From Monilinia fructicola (taxonomy: Eukaryota; Ascomycota; Leotiomycetes; Helotiales; Sclerotiniaceae): a stretch of DNA of 64,000 nt. This document shows, piece after piece, positions 24,043 through 38,286 of the stretch. The DNA is taken from the NCBI GenBank assembly GCA_008692225.1, contig VICG01000006.1, positions 2,237,501 to 2,301,500 on the forward strand. The letters run 5' to 3'. Under the pieces are notes generated by a model that did no database searches, was not told where the DNA came from, and worked only from the letters and a program-made list of their open reading frames with translations. The position numbers and the translations under genes were made by a program. Each line of letters opens with the position of its first letter. Within the stretch, counting starts at the first letter, position 1.

Positions 24043-26125
24043 GACGGGCCAAGGAGTGAATATTCTGAAATAGAAAATGAGAGTAGAGGGTTAAGACAGA
24101 CCAAGCGAAAGATAAAAAGTGAAGATGGGATTGCAGAAGCATTGGGATGGTGTTCATTGTAAATATACTCGATCATCTTTACCTTGTCAACTTAACAAGG
24201 GCTATGTGATATTTCCAAACGGGCTGGCCACCGGCATACGCAATCCATTTCTGTTGTTTGAATATTCCCGGACCACATGGAGACACATTGACTGCCATGC
24301 AAGGCGATCTCAATGACATTTTCAAGGAGCTTGATATTGTAGTGTGTTCTTTTAAGCGATAGCATCAATAATATTTCAAAGGAAGTCAAAATGCAGGATC
24401 TAGCCGCGTAATACCATATGTCTGTTCATCCTGGACTTACCATAGTTTAGTCTTCTTGATGTGGTGAATTTATTAAGAACGTGGACGGTGGACAATCATC
24501 AGTGGACGACGACGTTGCAATGCTTGAAGAAAAGTTAAAAATGAGAGTGGATATCACAGTAGAGAAACAAAGAAGAAAGGGGGGTTGAAGGGTTCGAAGT
24601 GCAATCAATACGATACTACTATCACCGGCTCCACAGGAGTTGAAACAATGAACGAATCAAGATCGATTGATTCGTGGATAGCTGACAAGTTCTCCACCAA
24701 TGGCACCAATGGCACCAATGGCATTGAATGGTCGAGTTATGAGGAATCCGTAGCAACGGTAGCGTAGCCTCACTTAAACTCATCGGATATTGTTTTTAGT
24801 TAAAGAGAGGCAAACTAGAAGATGTATGGTATGGAGTACCTACGAGGCAGGTCCCGTCGGCACTTACAAGGTTAATATCATATAACCTTAAAGCACTTGC
24901 GAGAGACATGATACTCCCCAGCTAAGTTCTCGGCACCTTCTCCCCATGGGTACAGGTAGGACAGCAATAGTGGACGACGCTGACGATCAAATGGACAGAG
25001 CAGATGGGATAAGCTCGTTAAGACTCAAGAGTAGATGGCGGTATAGTTTTGCACGGGCTAGACGGAGATGAGGGTAAGACGGTAAGAAGGCAAATATACC
25101 ACTCGTGGATAGTATCAGTATGCCATTGGAGATTGAAATTTATAAGTAGTATAGAAACAGAATGGGAAGGTAGATAGAATCTGATAGATAGATGGACGAC
25201 TTGCCAAGGTTTTGATTTTCACACTTCTTGGAATAAGCTTAGTGGACGCAGTGGACGATGACGAATGCATGGATGGATAAAGAGGAGGGATGAGATTATT
25301 TGTCAACCTCTACCTTTGAATGTAGATGGATAGGGAGAGAGATGCAAAGACGTTGACGATACTGTACTGCTTTTTGGATGTTGATATTGCGGAGGGACGG
25401 TGTTTTACTTATTGGTTTGAGGCTGTCAAAAGGGGATGACTCGTGATAGGATGAGGTTGGAGTGAAATGGAAATTCCACAGGAATCATGAATCATGATGT
25501 AACAAAAAACAAATGTTCATTCGTATACACCGCCTACGTTACTGGGCAACTGGCAGAAACACGAATATGGACTAGTACAATCTTAGAATTTATCAAGTTT
25601 GTTTTTTTTAAGCTTACCTAGGTAGGTACGACTACCGACTACCTACTGTAGGTACCTCCTTCCCTCCCGGCCTCACCTGCTTCCCTTACAGTACCGAGTA
25701 CTCGCTCATTCAATGATCCAACCTTGGAAGTGGATGATCTCCCACCCAATACCCGCAACGCAGGCCTCTTCTCCAGAGTGGATGTCAATTTCGGATAAAA
25801 AGCTCAAGTGTCGGGAAAGGAAGAAAGGGTTTCTTCAATTGCAACCTAAGTCACTTGTTACTGTATTTTTGGTATACAGTGTTATTCATTAACCTTGTAA
25901 GGTTACTGTAGATTATTGAAGTTATATCCTCGATTATCTGTAACCGAGAAAGGCGTTATTGTTATTCAATACTTTGGCTCGTTGCTCTTTGCTTTGCTCT
26001 TTGCTTTTTGCTCTTTGCTTATTGTTCGAGATCATCATTCATTACTTGTTGTCTATTATTCACTGTCCATTAAGGAGATCACACAATAGAGATATTTCTA
26101 GCATTAGATGCGTCTCGTTCAAGGG
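24043..26125. other. Intergenic between divergent GH3 and HET genes
   Basis: Includes a short CCAATGG-repeat near 24695-24725 and a TACCTAGGTA palindrome at 25615-25624 followed by further GGTAGGTAC/CTACCTAC-type sequence. There are also CTTTGCTCTTTGCTTT repeats at 25985-26020, probably in the leader of the HET gene. No gene supported. Confidence 0.45.
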
Positions 26126-28568
26126 ATGGCTGATGGAAATCTCTGCGTGGAATGCTCAAAATCAATCTCACACCCTTTGCTTTCACGTCAGATTCATATC
26201 GAGAGAGTCGGGCGCACCAATTAGGATCTTACAATGATCTCCTGACTCGTCGGACCTGCCCATTATGCGTGTGCTCCTTATTGAAGCTAGTAAGGATGGT
26301 CCATACTCTATTATATCACCAATTCTCTCGGGCCGTTGCACTTCACTGCTTTCTGGAGAAAGGCAGCTTTGGATGGTAAAGATGAAAGCACAAGTGACAA
26401 GTTCGCCGTGCTATCGATCAGTATACACGAGAAAATGGAAGCGGGCGGTCTTTCGATAACCTTGCGACCAGTTAGTTCTTTGGAATCAGAACGCCTTCAT
26501 TGTGCAAGGAACTTGGATACACCCTTCATCAATTTTAATTTGGTTAAAGGCTGGATGAAGGGATGCGAAGATAACCATAAGTGTGGCGAAACTTTTACCT
26601 TTCTGACGGGAGACTATCAAGTACCCGCTGATTTCAAATGCATTGACGTGGAAAAAATGTGTATTGTTGAACCTCCGGAAAGATGCCGATATTTAACCTT
26701 AAGTTATGTCTGGGGAGCTAACCAGAAATTTGTCTCCCTAAAGGAGAATTATCAGCAACTATCAACTCCAGGGGGTCTCACCGATTATCTCGGCTATCTT
26801 AGTCGAACGATACAAGATGCGATAGACGTTACGAAGCGATTGCGAGAGCGCTATCTTTGGGTTGATAGTTTGTGCATAATACAAGATGGGCTTGAAGAAA
26901 AACAAAGAGCATTGGAAGATATGGGCTTAGTTTATAGTCAAGCTCTGCTCATGATATGTGCTGCTGACGATCAATCCTCCAATGATGGCCTGCGTGGTGT
27001 TAATGTTGCACGAAATCTCAGACGATATACACGAGAAATCCTGCCGGGCCTCACACTCTCTGCTCAATATGCTTTCGACCCATATCTGGATAGTTCGATT
27101 TACAATACTCGAGGGTGGACGTACGCATTCTTGGAGCAAAAATTAAGAATGGACAGCTGACCAAATATCAGATATCAAGAAGAACAGTTCTCCTCGAGAA
27201 TTCTCATTTTTACTAACGAACAAGTATATTTCCGCTGCACAAATGCGGTATGCTCTGAAGTTGTTTGTCTCTGATACAGCCATGAATCGTGACTCTGAAC
27301 TAAAGTATCCGGATACAAAAAGCGCTTGATCGGTCGAAAAGAAACCTCCCTTTCTATGCTCTACTTTCGTGCCGTCGAAACTTATACTGCTCGGAATCTT
27401 ACCTATTCCTCTGATATAATCAACGCACTTGCAGGTGTTCTGAGTACTCAAGGTCACGCCATGAACTGTGACATATTCCTTGGGCTGCCATCTGCGATAT
27501 TCGATATGGCACTGCTATGGCAACCTTGTGGAAAACTGGTAAGAAGAGAAGGATTTCCTTCTTGGTCATGGGCTGGATGGCAAGGCCAGGTACGTTGGTA
27601 TGGTGATACTATGGAATTAACTTCATATGGATTGTATGAATCTTCGGAAGATTTGGAACGCAAAAAGATAACGAAATGGTTGCAAAATCAGACGTGGATT
27701 GACTGGCATCGCTGTATCGACGGAAAACTTGTTGCGATTTGGTCAGGGGAGGCTAAAGCTTCAGGAATATCACCGACTGAGAATCAATCTATCGGATACT
27801 CTGCATCTGCTTCATCTTCATTTAACCTGTATGGCAGGGCAAAAAATAAGAATTTGTTTCCTCCGCATCTTCCTATTCTTCCGCTTCAGACAAAATCCCC
27901 TAGACCATCAAACCCACAATTCTTATACTTCTCTGCCATTTCTGTTCAATATCGCATTCGTCCCACAACGGCTTATTTACGCTATGGCTCTATAGATCCC
28001 CCAGTAAGTGCTGATGTTGAATTTTCCCACTTTTATCCAACATTAATCCAACACTTATTGACCACCCTCCTCCCAATCCAATAGTGGGACTCTACCCACC
28101 GCACAATCTACCACCTCCTTAACAATTCCTCCCAAGTATGCGGCTACATTCTTCTCCCCTCCACATTTCAAACTCTTCACCCCAACCAATTTCACCCACC
28201 CCCCACTGTCTACGACGCGAAATGGTATAAAGGTGGCAATGGAACCGAACCTGTTTTCGAATTCCTATTGCTGAGCAAAGCGAACTATCATTGTGAGTGG
28301 GGAAGACCGCACGAGGCTCATCCGTATCGAAAGAGTAAGTTAATTTTCTGTTTCGGTCGAAGTCTACGAGGAGATAGATATCTGACTGATATGTACGGGA
28401 CAATCTTTAGGTTGGGAAATGGAAGATTATATCGAAGTTCACGTAATGATGGTTGAGACGAGAGACGACGGGGTGATGGAGCGGGTTGGGATCGGGAGGG
28501 TGCATGAGGACGCGATCACGGATGGATGTGGGGAGGGGGCAAGGTGGAAGGATGTGATTTTGGCTTGA
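26126..28568 (+). CDS. HET-domain (heterokaryon incompatibility) protein, frame-broken
   Basis: From MADGNLCVEC the frame runs into a HET N-terminal region (LGSYNDLLTRRTCPLC), the HET domain itself (CRYLTLSYVWGANQKF, TIQDAIDVTKRLRERYLWVD, SLCIIQDG, YSQALLMICAADD, YNTRGWTYQEEQFSSRI) and the usual C-terminal part (YTARNLTYSSDIINALAG, EGFPSWSWAGWQGQV, MERVGIGRVHEDA). Introns 27121-27171, 28004-28084 and 28335-28410 are well formed. HET domains are TIR-like modules that trigger cell death when genetically different hyphae fuse. The frame changes at about 26160, 26265, 26360, 27270 and 27320; four of these look like missing bases and one like an extra base. That differs from the other broken genes here and suggests real decay. 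If repaired it would be about 745 aa. Confidence 0.7.
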
Positions 28569-31500
28569 TTGAGATTGATCTTACATCGTGATCGGCGTCG
28601 CGGCTCTAGCATAGAAATTTGACTATGAGGATAATGCGTGACTATCCTGGGAGACGGGTATCGCACGCATGTAGGCACCATCACATATGCATTCACACAC
28701 CCCCAAAAGAAAACAAAACCACAGCGTCCAGTCACAATGACATCAAACCCCCAACTTCGCCACATATCCAGTCTCTTTATCATGGCAGCCCGTTGTCTCG
28801 AGATTAGTCCATGTACCACTCCACGCCCAGCGCGCCCTTTTCTTCGCTCATCATAACGCATACACCAAGCCACCGTAGAAAAACGCTCGAGAGCGAGAAT
28901 TGATCGAACTTTTCCTGCTCTGCAGCCTGATACCAACAGGGATGAAACAGCAAGTAAGGCAATGTATATCTCCAACGCCAGAAGTTGGATTGTCCCTGTT
29001 CCCGCACAGGCGGGTTGATCGTCGCGGCATACTGTAGGTGGCGATCTGGCCGCTGCGGAAGATTGCAATTGGTCTATTGAGTCACCGATGTCACATCTTG
29101 AGTGGATGGATAGGTAGGTTGCTTGGTAGGGATTCGTAGATGGGGAGAGGCGCTGCCGTTGTGCCGCTCCTCACTGCGTCTATGCGTACTCTGGCGAGAA
29201 GAGCAAGCTGCTCTCAGTCGTTCCGTTTCCCCATTTAAGTTCAGGTGGCCAATTGAATGAGGATTTGGGCTTGGTGGTTGCTGGTTGCTGGCTCGGGGTC
29301 TGTTCGATGCAACGTCGCATACTGGTGGGGTGAGACTGGGTCGAACCTTCTCACTCTGAATATGCCGTTTATCTCAGCATGCGGCCTCGAATTATTGCGC
29401 GTAGTTGGTACGAACGATGGATGAGGGTGTTGCCTATATGTTACAAAGACTGTAGCGGATAACGAGATGAGATGTTATGCAAGTGATGGTAGATACCAGT
29501 CTTGGATGGATTCCCTGACGCATGTTTGCACTATATGATTCGTGGTGAACGACTTGATATTGAGGAACTTCCAGAGTTGGCGATTCTTAAGAAGATGCGT
29601 AGATTCTCCCACGAGCTGGGATTGGTTCATCCTCGCTATTCATTTACTAAAGACGTACCGGCTATTGAATATACGGGTTTCACTACAGGTTTGCGTGGGC
29701 CATACCCTACTCCACCCATACTCCTCTCCTTCTCGGCTCCAATGAATTGTCTCTGCCATTCTTTAACGATGTTGCTATATAGTTCTCAAGCCCATAAGTG
29801 ATGATAGAACAAAAAAGGCTCGCTGCCTGAGTTCCTCTGGATCATAGGTGGCACTCAATGACTCAGCTACCTTGACTCTGAGTTTGACTTTGAAATTTAC
29901 TCAAGTGTTGAAAATATAGCGTTCCGGAGTGCCAGGTTGTAGACTAACTATGTTTGACAATGACCTGAGAAAGATACAAGCGACAGCAGGAAAGAAAGAA
30001 AGAGGAGAAATGGCAGCGGTGGTCAACAATAACGCTGCCCAAATTTTCAGGAGGTATGGTTGAATTGATCTACGATTAATCATCTTTCTTGTCGCTCTTC
30101 CAGCTATGTGAACATACAAGAGCCGATCAGAGAATTTCTTTCCCACAATGAGTATATAATTTGTTACTATAATCATCACTTCAATCACCCACACAAAGAA
30201 CTCGAACGTCGTTCTCCTTCACAGCCAAATTCTTCTGGAAATCCGCAAGACTTGTTGTAGTAGAAGCTCTGGCACTTGTCATAAAAGCAACCCCTATCCG
30301 GAATCTTGATCCGGATGTTTTTCCAATATTTTTTGAAAGATTTGATCTCCAGAGACCAATGAATTGTTATGCAGAAGTGATTGTCAAGAGAAGTAAAGAT
30401 ATCAACGAACAAAAGTGAGGAATCTGAAGGGCTAATGCCCGAGAAAAAGATGAGATAAATGAAAGAGTTCCTGACAATTACGTTGTCTATACAGACTACA
30501 AGCGCTGCGGTGACGATGTCGTCTATGCAGACTATAAGCGCAGTAGTGATGAGGTTGTTTAGACGGAGCATAAGAAGCGAAACGAAGTGGCAGGTAGACA
30601 ACCCATCTCCGACTTTTACTTCATATTTAAGATCCTCAAGGCTAACTGTTGGTCATGTATTGCTCAGATATTTAGATGACGGGTGTTGAGATGCTGGATA
30701 CGGGCACATATTGATTCACACACCTGAGAGATACCTAGGTATGTACTCGAGACTCAGCCATCCGAGCAATGATAAACGAGGAAGATAAAAAAATTGTGGA
30801 ATTAGCAGTGAGAACCAATGAATGTCAAACTTAAGACTTATCCTCCCAATAAATTAGCCAACTTACCTTCCAATCGAATTCTCAGATGAATAGTGAGTTA
30901 TGGCCTTTTCAGGTCCAAAGTGCCGCGCAATCTAACATCTTTTCACTGGATCTTTCCTATCGATTGATGCCGGCTCCTTGGGGAATCTATTTCATGAAAG
31001 TTTCCGTCAGAAGCTTATGGCAAGGGGTGATTCTGGACCTCGTGATTTGATGGTGGATTTATTAGTCTTTTGGTACATTCTCAGTTGTCGATGAATTGTC
31101 CAATATATATATGACCCAAAGATATTTCTAGATCTAGACCGCTATAATTCTATCAAACGCGGCGGTGCAGGAATTGCAACGTGTAGAATAAAAGCAGAAT
31201 TTGACAATTAATGAATAGTGGTCAAGAGAGTGGTAATCCTATGTTGTTTTTGGACTTGTGATCCGTCCCGAGGTCGTATAGACGAATCTAGAAGCGGGAA
31301 CTACGCTTTATTAGCATTAGCTATGGGAGATTCACTTGAAAGTATTCAGCATTCCATTTCGTCGCCATGATTACCATCGGCACCGGTATCACTGCTGATT
31401 CTGGCATTGTTGTTGACTTCCTCGACCATTGAAAGTCGCTACCTTCATGAAGTATACATGCGTACGAGAGGGAGCGAAAGTAGTCGATGAGTTAGAACTG

Positions 31501-32174
31501 CTGTGGAAACTCACATGACGTAACCTTTATCACACGTGACTATAGGTTAAGTCTAATGACCAAGGTTCGATGTCCGAAATCTTCAACCCTTCGTATCAAA
31601 CTCTAAGCTTACTTTCTCAATTTCTCAACTCATCGAACTTACCGTCTGTGCAAACTATGTAAAGATATTCTAGAAAGCCAATTCGTGATGGTTCTCGATA
31701 CTCAGCTCCTCACTCAGCTCCTCATAGTCATCCTTGGTATTGACAATACATACGATGGCGAAAGGGTCTCGTTCGACTCAAAAGATACAATCTGTTGAAT
31801 GTTTGTTGCCTATATTGTTCCGCCATAATGTTATGTAAAAGGCGGCGGCACGATACTACAAGAAACCAAATGGAGTTTTTCAGACACCGCATGTCAAATT
31901 TCTGGATATACAAGAAGTACTTGGCATCTTCCCCGCATGTAACATTGCAACATAACCAGGCCGTCATACGTATGTTACCTTTTTTATCTGAAGTACACTG
32001 GGTAAAAGCGTGGAGTTCAGTGTGACAAATGTCGAGGCTTCTGACGTGGAATGAAAGGGATAAAAGGTACATGTACAAGCAATTCATATTGCTTATCCCC
32101 TCATCTATACTCCACTGGAAGATACCTCTCTTTTCTTCCTGTTCTTGATGTGAACCATCGAAAATCTTCCCATT
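28569..32174. other. 3.6 kb without a supported gene
   Basis: Long antisense frames (28439-29068, minus) are not backed by motifs. An ORF at 29502-29801 (LDIEELPELAILKKMRRFSH) lacks an ATG and a partner exon, and may be a remnant. Two diverged copies of a 36-bp unit lie near 30485-30556. A TACCTAGGTA palindrome is at 30732-30741. Nothing else recognised. Confidence 0.45.
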
Positions 32175-34176
<2,002 letters not shown>

Positions 34177-37100
34177 GGTGTAGTGAAAAGATGATATATC
34201 GGGCAATCGCTTCTTGGGCTAGATTGAGATTCATGACCTAGATCACTTTACAATGAAAAACATCCCAAGGAATGAACGGAATACCAGATCCTGAGTTTTT
34301 TCGGCGCTGTTTATAAGCAGCTCTGCCCGAAGATCAGTCCTCTGCTTCTTAAACTACTCCATAGTTTCTCATCGCATCATGGCTGTCTTCGCGTAGTATC
34401 TCTATTAGACTAATATCGTTCTAACATTGCTATCATTTGATATTCATAGCTTCCGAGTTCAATATGCCAAACCTTTCAATCCGATTCTTAATTTGTGGAA
34501 ACAACAAGCCCCAAGGTGAAAAGGGGGCTGCTTAAATCACAAGACCAATGCAGAAACCCATAGCATGTGAGCTAAGCGTCACGAATCATATGCCGGTCTA
34601 TCTACAACTGGGTAATCTTGCGCGAGTGTCCAAGGCGGCAGATTTTCACGAGTCGTTTTGGTAGATGTGATGGTGCGCTCCAACTCGACTCTTTCAGACG
34701 TCTCTTGGAATTGGTTCCTTCATTCATTCGTACAGCTCCAAGTTCCTCCGGCGAAAGCTTCCACGTTCTGGGGTACTTGATCCTTCCAAGACTTGATCGT
34801 CACGCACATGCAGCGTCAAGGAATTTGGCCTTAATGGCCGACGACTCTTTGTGCAGGAAGTTGAGGAGTGATGTAGAGGATGTGAGATGGGGGATGGGGG
34901 ATCTTGTGGGAAAGGAAAAGGCCGGGGCGCGATTTTGTATGCTGTCCGTGACAGTCGTAGGATTTGGAGAGGCGGGTCGATCATCAGCGGTGGTGAATGC
35001 AAGTGAAACAGCTCTAAGGGGTGATCACACAAAGTCCAAGATGGTTGGAATTGCATTAATTGTACTTGATGATGAATAAAACGGTTCAGCAATGGAAGGC
35101 CTTCCCTGGATTTACAAACTCGTTCGTCCTCTTATATATCCCCTCTCCATTTTTATATCTCATCCACCGTAGTCATGCCCGGTTGAGCGTGATTAGTATC
35201 TGACTACACCTCGAGTGCCCTCTTTATCAATTCTCAAGGAGCACCTCAACTATCCGTAGTAAACTATGGCTTGTGAGACTCCACATCTCCAGCCATGCAC
35301 CTGGAGGCATTTCTTCGAGCTTTTCCAATTTAGTTCTGTTGCAAATGACAATAGGAAGGAAATTGTTCCATGCTTTTCAAGGAAAAGGTCAGAGGGGGCT
35401 CGTTTGGGAAATCAAGAGGAGCACCTGCATGGGTGAGTACTCTAGTTTAGATCTGGAGAGTGGCAGTTCGGGGTATTGGGGGGCCCGGTGATTGGTGTGG
35501 CTAGGACGTTTGTTTCACTCTTGTAAGTTCAAAGCTCTGATGGGTTTTAGATACCTATCCCGAGTTTGGAATCAAGATGCTATCTGGAAGGCAAAGTTAT
35601 AAATGAAGAGAGATACAGATACCTCATGGACTGCGGCTGATAATCTCTTGGAAGGTTAGCTTCTGGGGTCTTGAACTAAGGTACTCCTATGATCTCTTTT
35701 TCACATCTACGATTTCGTTATCATCAAGTCAAAAGAAAATTCGTCGTCATGGTTTTGCTATTCTGTTAAAGGGACAACACACATGGTCTCTCGACTCAGG
35801 GTCTACGAAACTCTTTGAAGTGGTTGATGACGGAGATAGGAGCGGTATCCAGGGGAATAAGATATATGATTCACCTAATTGATCTGATAGAGTTACTTCA
35901 TTTGTTAGAGATTGATTTGATCTAATGTGTTGAATCAAGAATGTGGAAAGGTTCAAAGTCTCCGATGCAATATGTAAGTAATTGAATGTAGTTCTTAAAA
36001 CTAGTCTCTGATATTCTATGCGATGACTGGAAGTGTCCACGGGTAGGTATGCAGGATGCCAACTTAGCATTAACCTTGTGAGACTAGACATGTAATCTTA
36101 CAATGGTAACACATGGAATCTTCCCTCAAGGTGATAAAGAGTCGGTGGGTTAAGAGCCAATAGTGTCGGGGAATGTGAGGATATTTTCTATGAAATACCG
36201 TTATGATGAAGATTAGAATTTTCATTTGCGGGGATTCTCGATCATTTATACTGCATTTGATACTTCATTTGTACTGTCCATACAATCCCAAGTTCTTACT
36301 ACTGACATCTTCTACTTCTGTCGATTGCGGGCCTGCTATCAATCAATAGACTACCAAGTTGGCAAATATTTCTATGGTGTATCCAGTCATATGTATATAT
36401 GCGCATGGCTGTATATATCATAGTCAGGGCGACAGAATCACACACTCGAGGATTCCGTATGAACATCATCCACCGATACTCTGCTCGGGTATATGATATT
36501 CCCCGCCGCGGTCGGCAAAAATCGAAGTGCGAACGAAAGGTCCTCGTGAACAGGAAGGGAGGCATCAATAAGTGAAGCTTGCGCTGAGTACCCAGGTAGG
36601 TTCAAACTGGGAGCCAAGGTCAAATGGTGGAAGGGAGACTGTAATCCACCCACGGAATCATGTAGCCGGAGCTGCATTTCGTCATTCGTGTCGGAACACT
36701 GTGGCATGGTAGAGGGGGGGAGGGAAAGTATCAATTATACGAGGGCATGGGCTGCGCTGGTCAAATGAATACACGTGGAACAGCAAAGGGTGCCAGGTGG
36801 AAATGAGATGAGATCAGGGATTGATACCAATGTCAGGTACTTTCTGGCAAAGTTTGGACGCTCGCAGATGGCTTTCAATTCACTCATCTCAAAGGCTGTA
36901 TGTGTATAGCTCTATAATTTCATCCACTCACTGTCACCGCACTCACTGCCACCGCAAATTTCACCGCGCTGTTCATCTCTCAACAGCATTATCATCATCA
37001 TTATCATCAGCACAGCAAGCACATCACTTAGCCTAAAGACCACTTCCCTATTATTGAACAGTACACGCATAGTACTTTCCACCCGGTATCTACAACCCAC

Positions 37101-38286
37101 AAGCCACAACACTCCACTGTTCCAGTCCTTTCAAAATCATCTCCAAAAGCATCACTATCCGCACTCGAAGGAAAGAGACGGACTCACAGAGACGCAAAAG
37201 AACATTGCTCACCTAGCAGAGTGGGGAGACAGATGTAGAGGAACGCAATTAAAGTTAGTGCGATGCACCTGCAAAACAGTGCAGAGCAGATTGCGCATAC
37301 ATAGATGTGTATACCCGTCCTTCGCCGTTGAATCAAAACGCGGATCCCGCATAGGTAGGATCGACATCGCTAAACTCCATGCAACAAGCTCCGCAGCGTA
37401 CCTTGGCCCCGCGACCAATATCTCCTCCATGCAGCCTCCCTCCCCTGAAAAAGATACCCAGAGTGTATAGAAGACTTGGCGTCTACCGTAGCGCTGCGCC
37501 GAAATATATACTCAACACCCAACTCGATATTTCTTTCCCCATCTTGGAAGTGAAACGTAGAATTCTAGATGCTGGCCCCGTTGTTTTGTTTGCATCTTTG
37601 ATGCATTCAAACAGCAGAGATGATGAACTTGATCGCTCGGTGCTGGGATATGTGCAGCGGACGGGGTTATTTGGGGTCCTTGGGACTTTGGAGGGCTGGG
37701 GTGGAGTTTGCTCTGGGGGTGATCAAGGGGCCCGATAGGTGTGATGCTGGTACGATATATGTAGGCATGGATATACTCTAGCCAAGTGGGACGATGTAGC
37801 TCCCCAGAAATGATACAAGGAATGCAGGAGTACTAGGGAGACGGTGTACAAAGCGCTTACAGCGATGGATGAAGCTACGATGCAGAACACTGTTACCATA
37901 TAAAACACCCATAATCATCCAAGTAAAAATCAACGTATTTCATTGCCAAGAATCGAGAGCTTCGCCCTCCCGTTCTCACGCCCGATGCCTATCTACTGCA
38001 AAGCGCCGCGAGTCGGTCTCTTCCAGACCAGGCTCCCACGCCGGGTATATCCACGAAAATACGCGCCTCCAGCGCCAACCCCACCCAGACCATCGGAACG
38101 AGAAAACAACAAATTCAATCGACGAAGAGATACGAAAGATGAGATACGATGGATGAAGGAAGGAAAAGATCACGATGGGTACAAGGTCGAGCATCCAAGC
38201 CAAGACTGAGACGTTGAAAATCTTGACCGCCATCATGATCTCATCCTTCCTCATCAATCATATCATCATGCTCCGTAACTCCCCCC
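34177..38286. other. 4.1 kb without a supported gene
   Basis: Several overlapping frames on both strands (for example 34618-35079, 37054-37470, 37379-37738) lack known motifs, clear introns or typical starts. None is strong enough to call. No large repeats. Confidence 0.4.

Noticed and set aside
28439..29068. 209-aa minus-strand ORF
   Set aside because: Overlaps the last HET exon in antisense and has no recognisable motif.
34618..35079. 153-aa ORF on plus and 122-aa ORF on minus
   Set aside because: Mutually antisense, no motifs, no clear promoter or introns.
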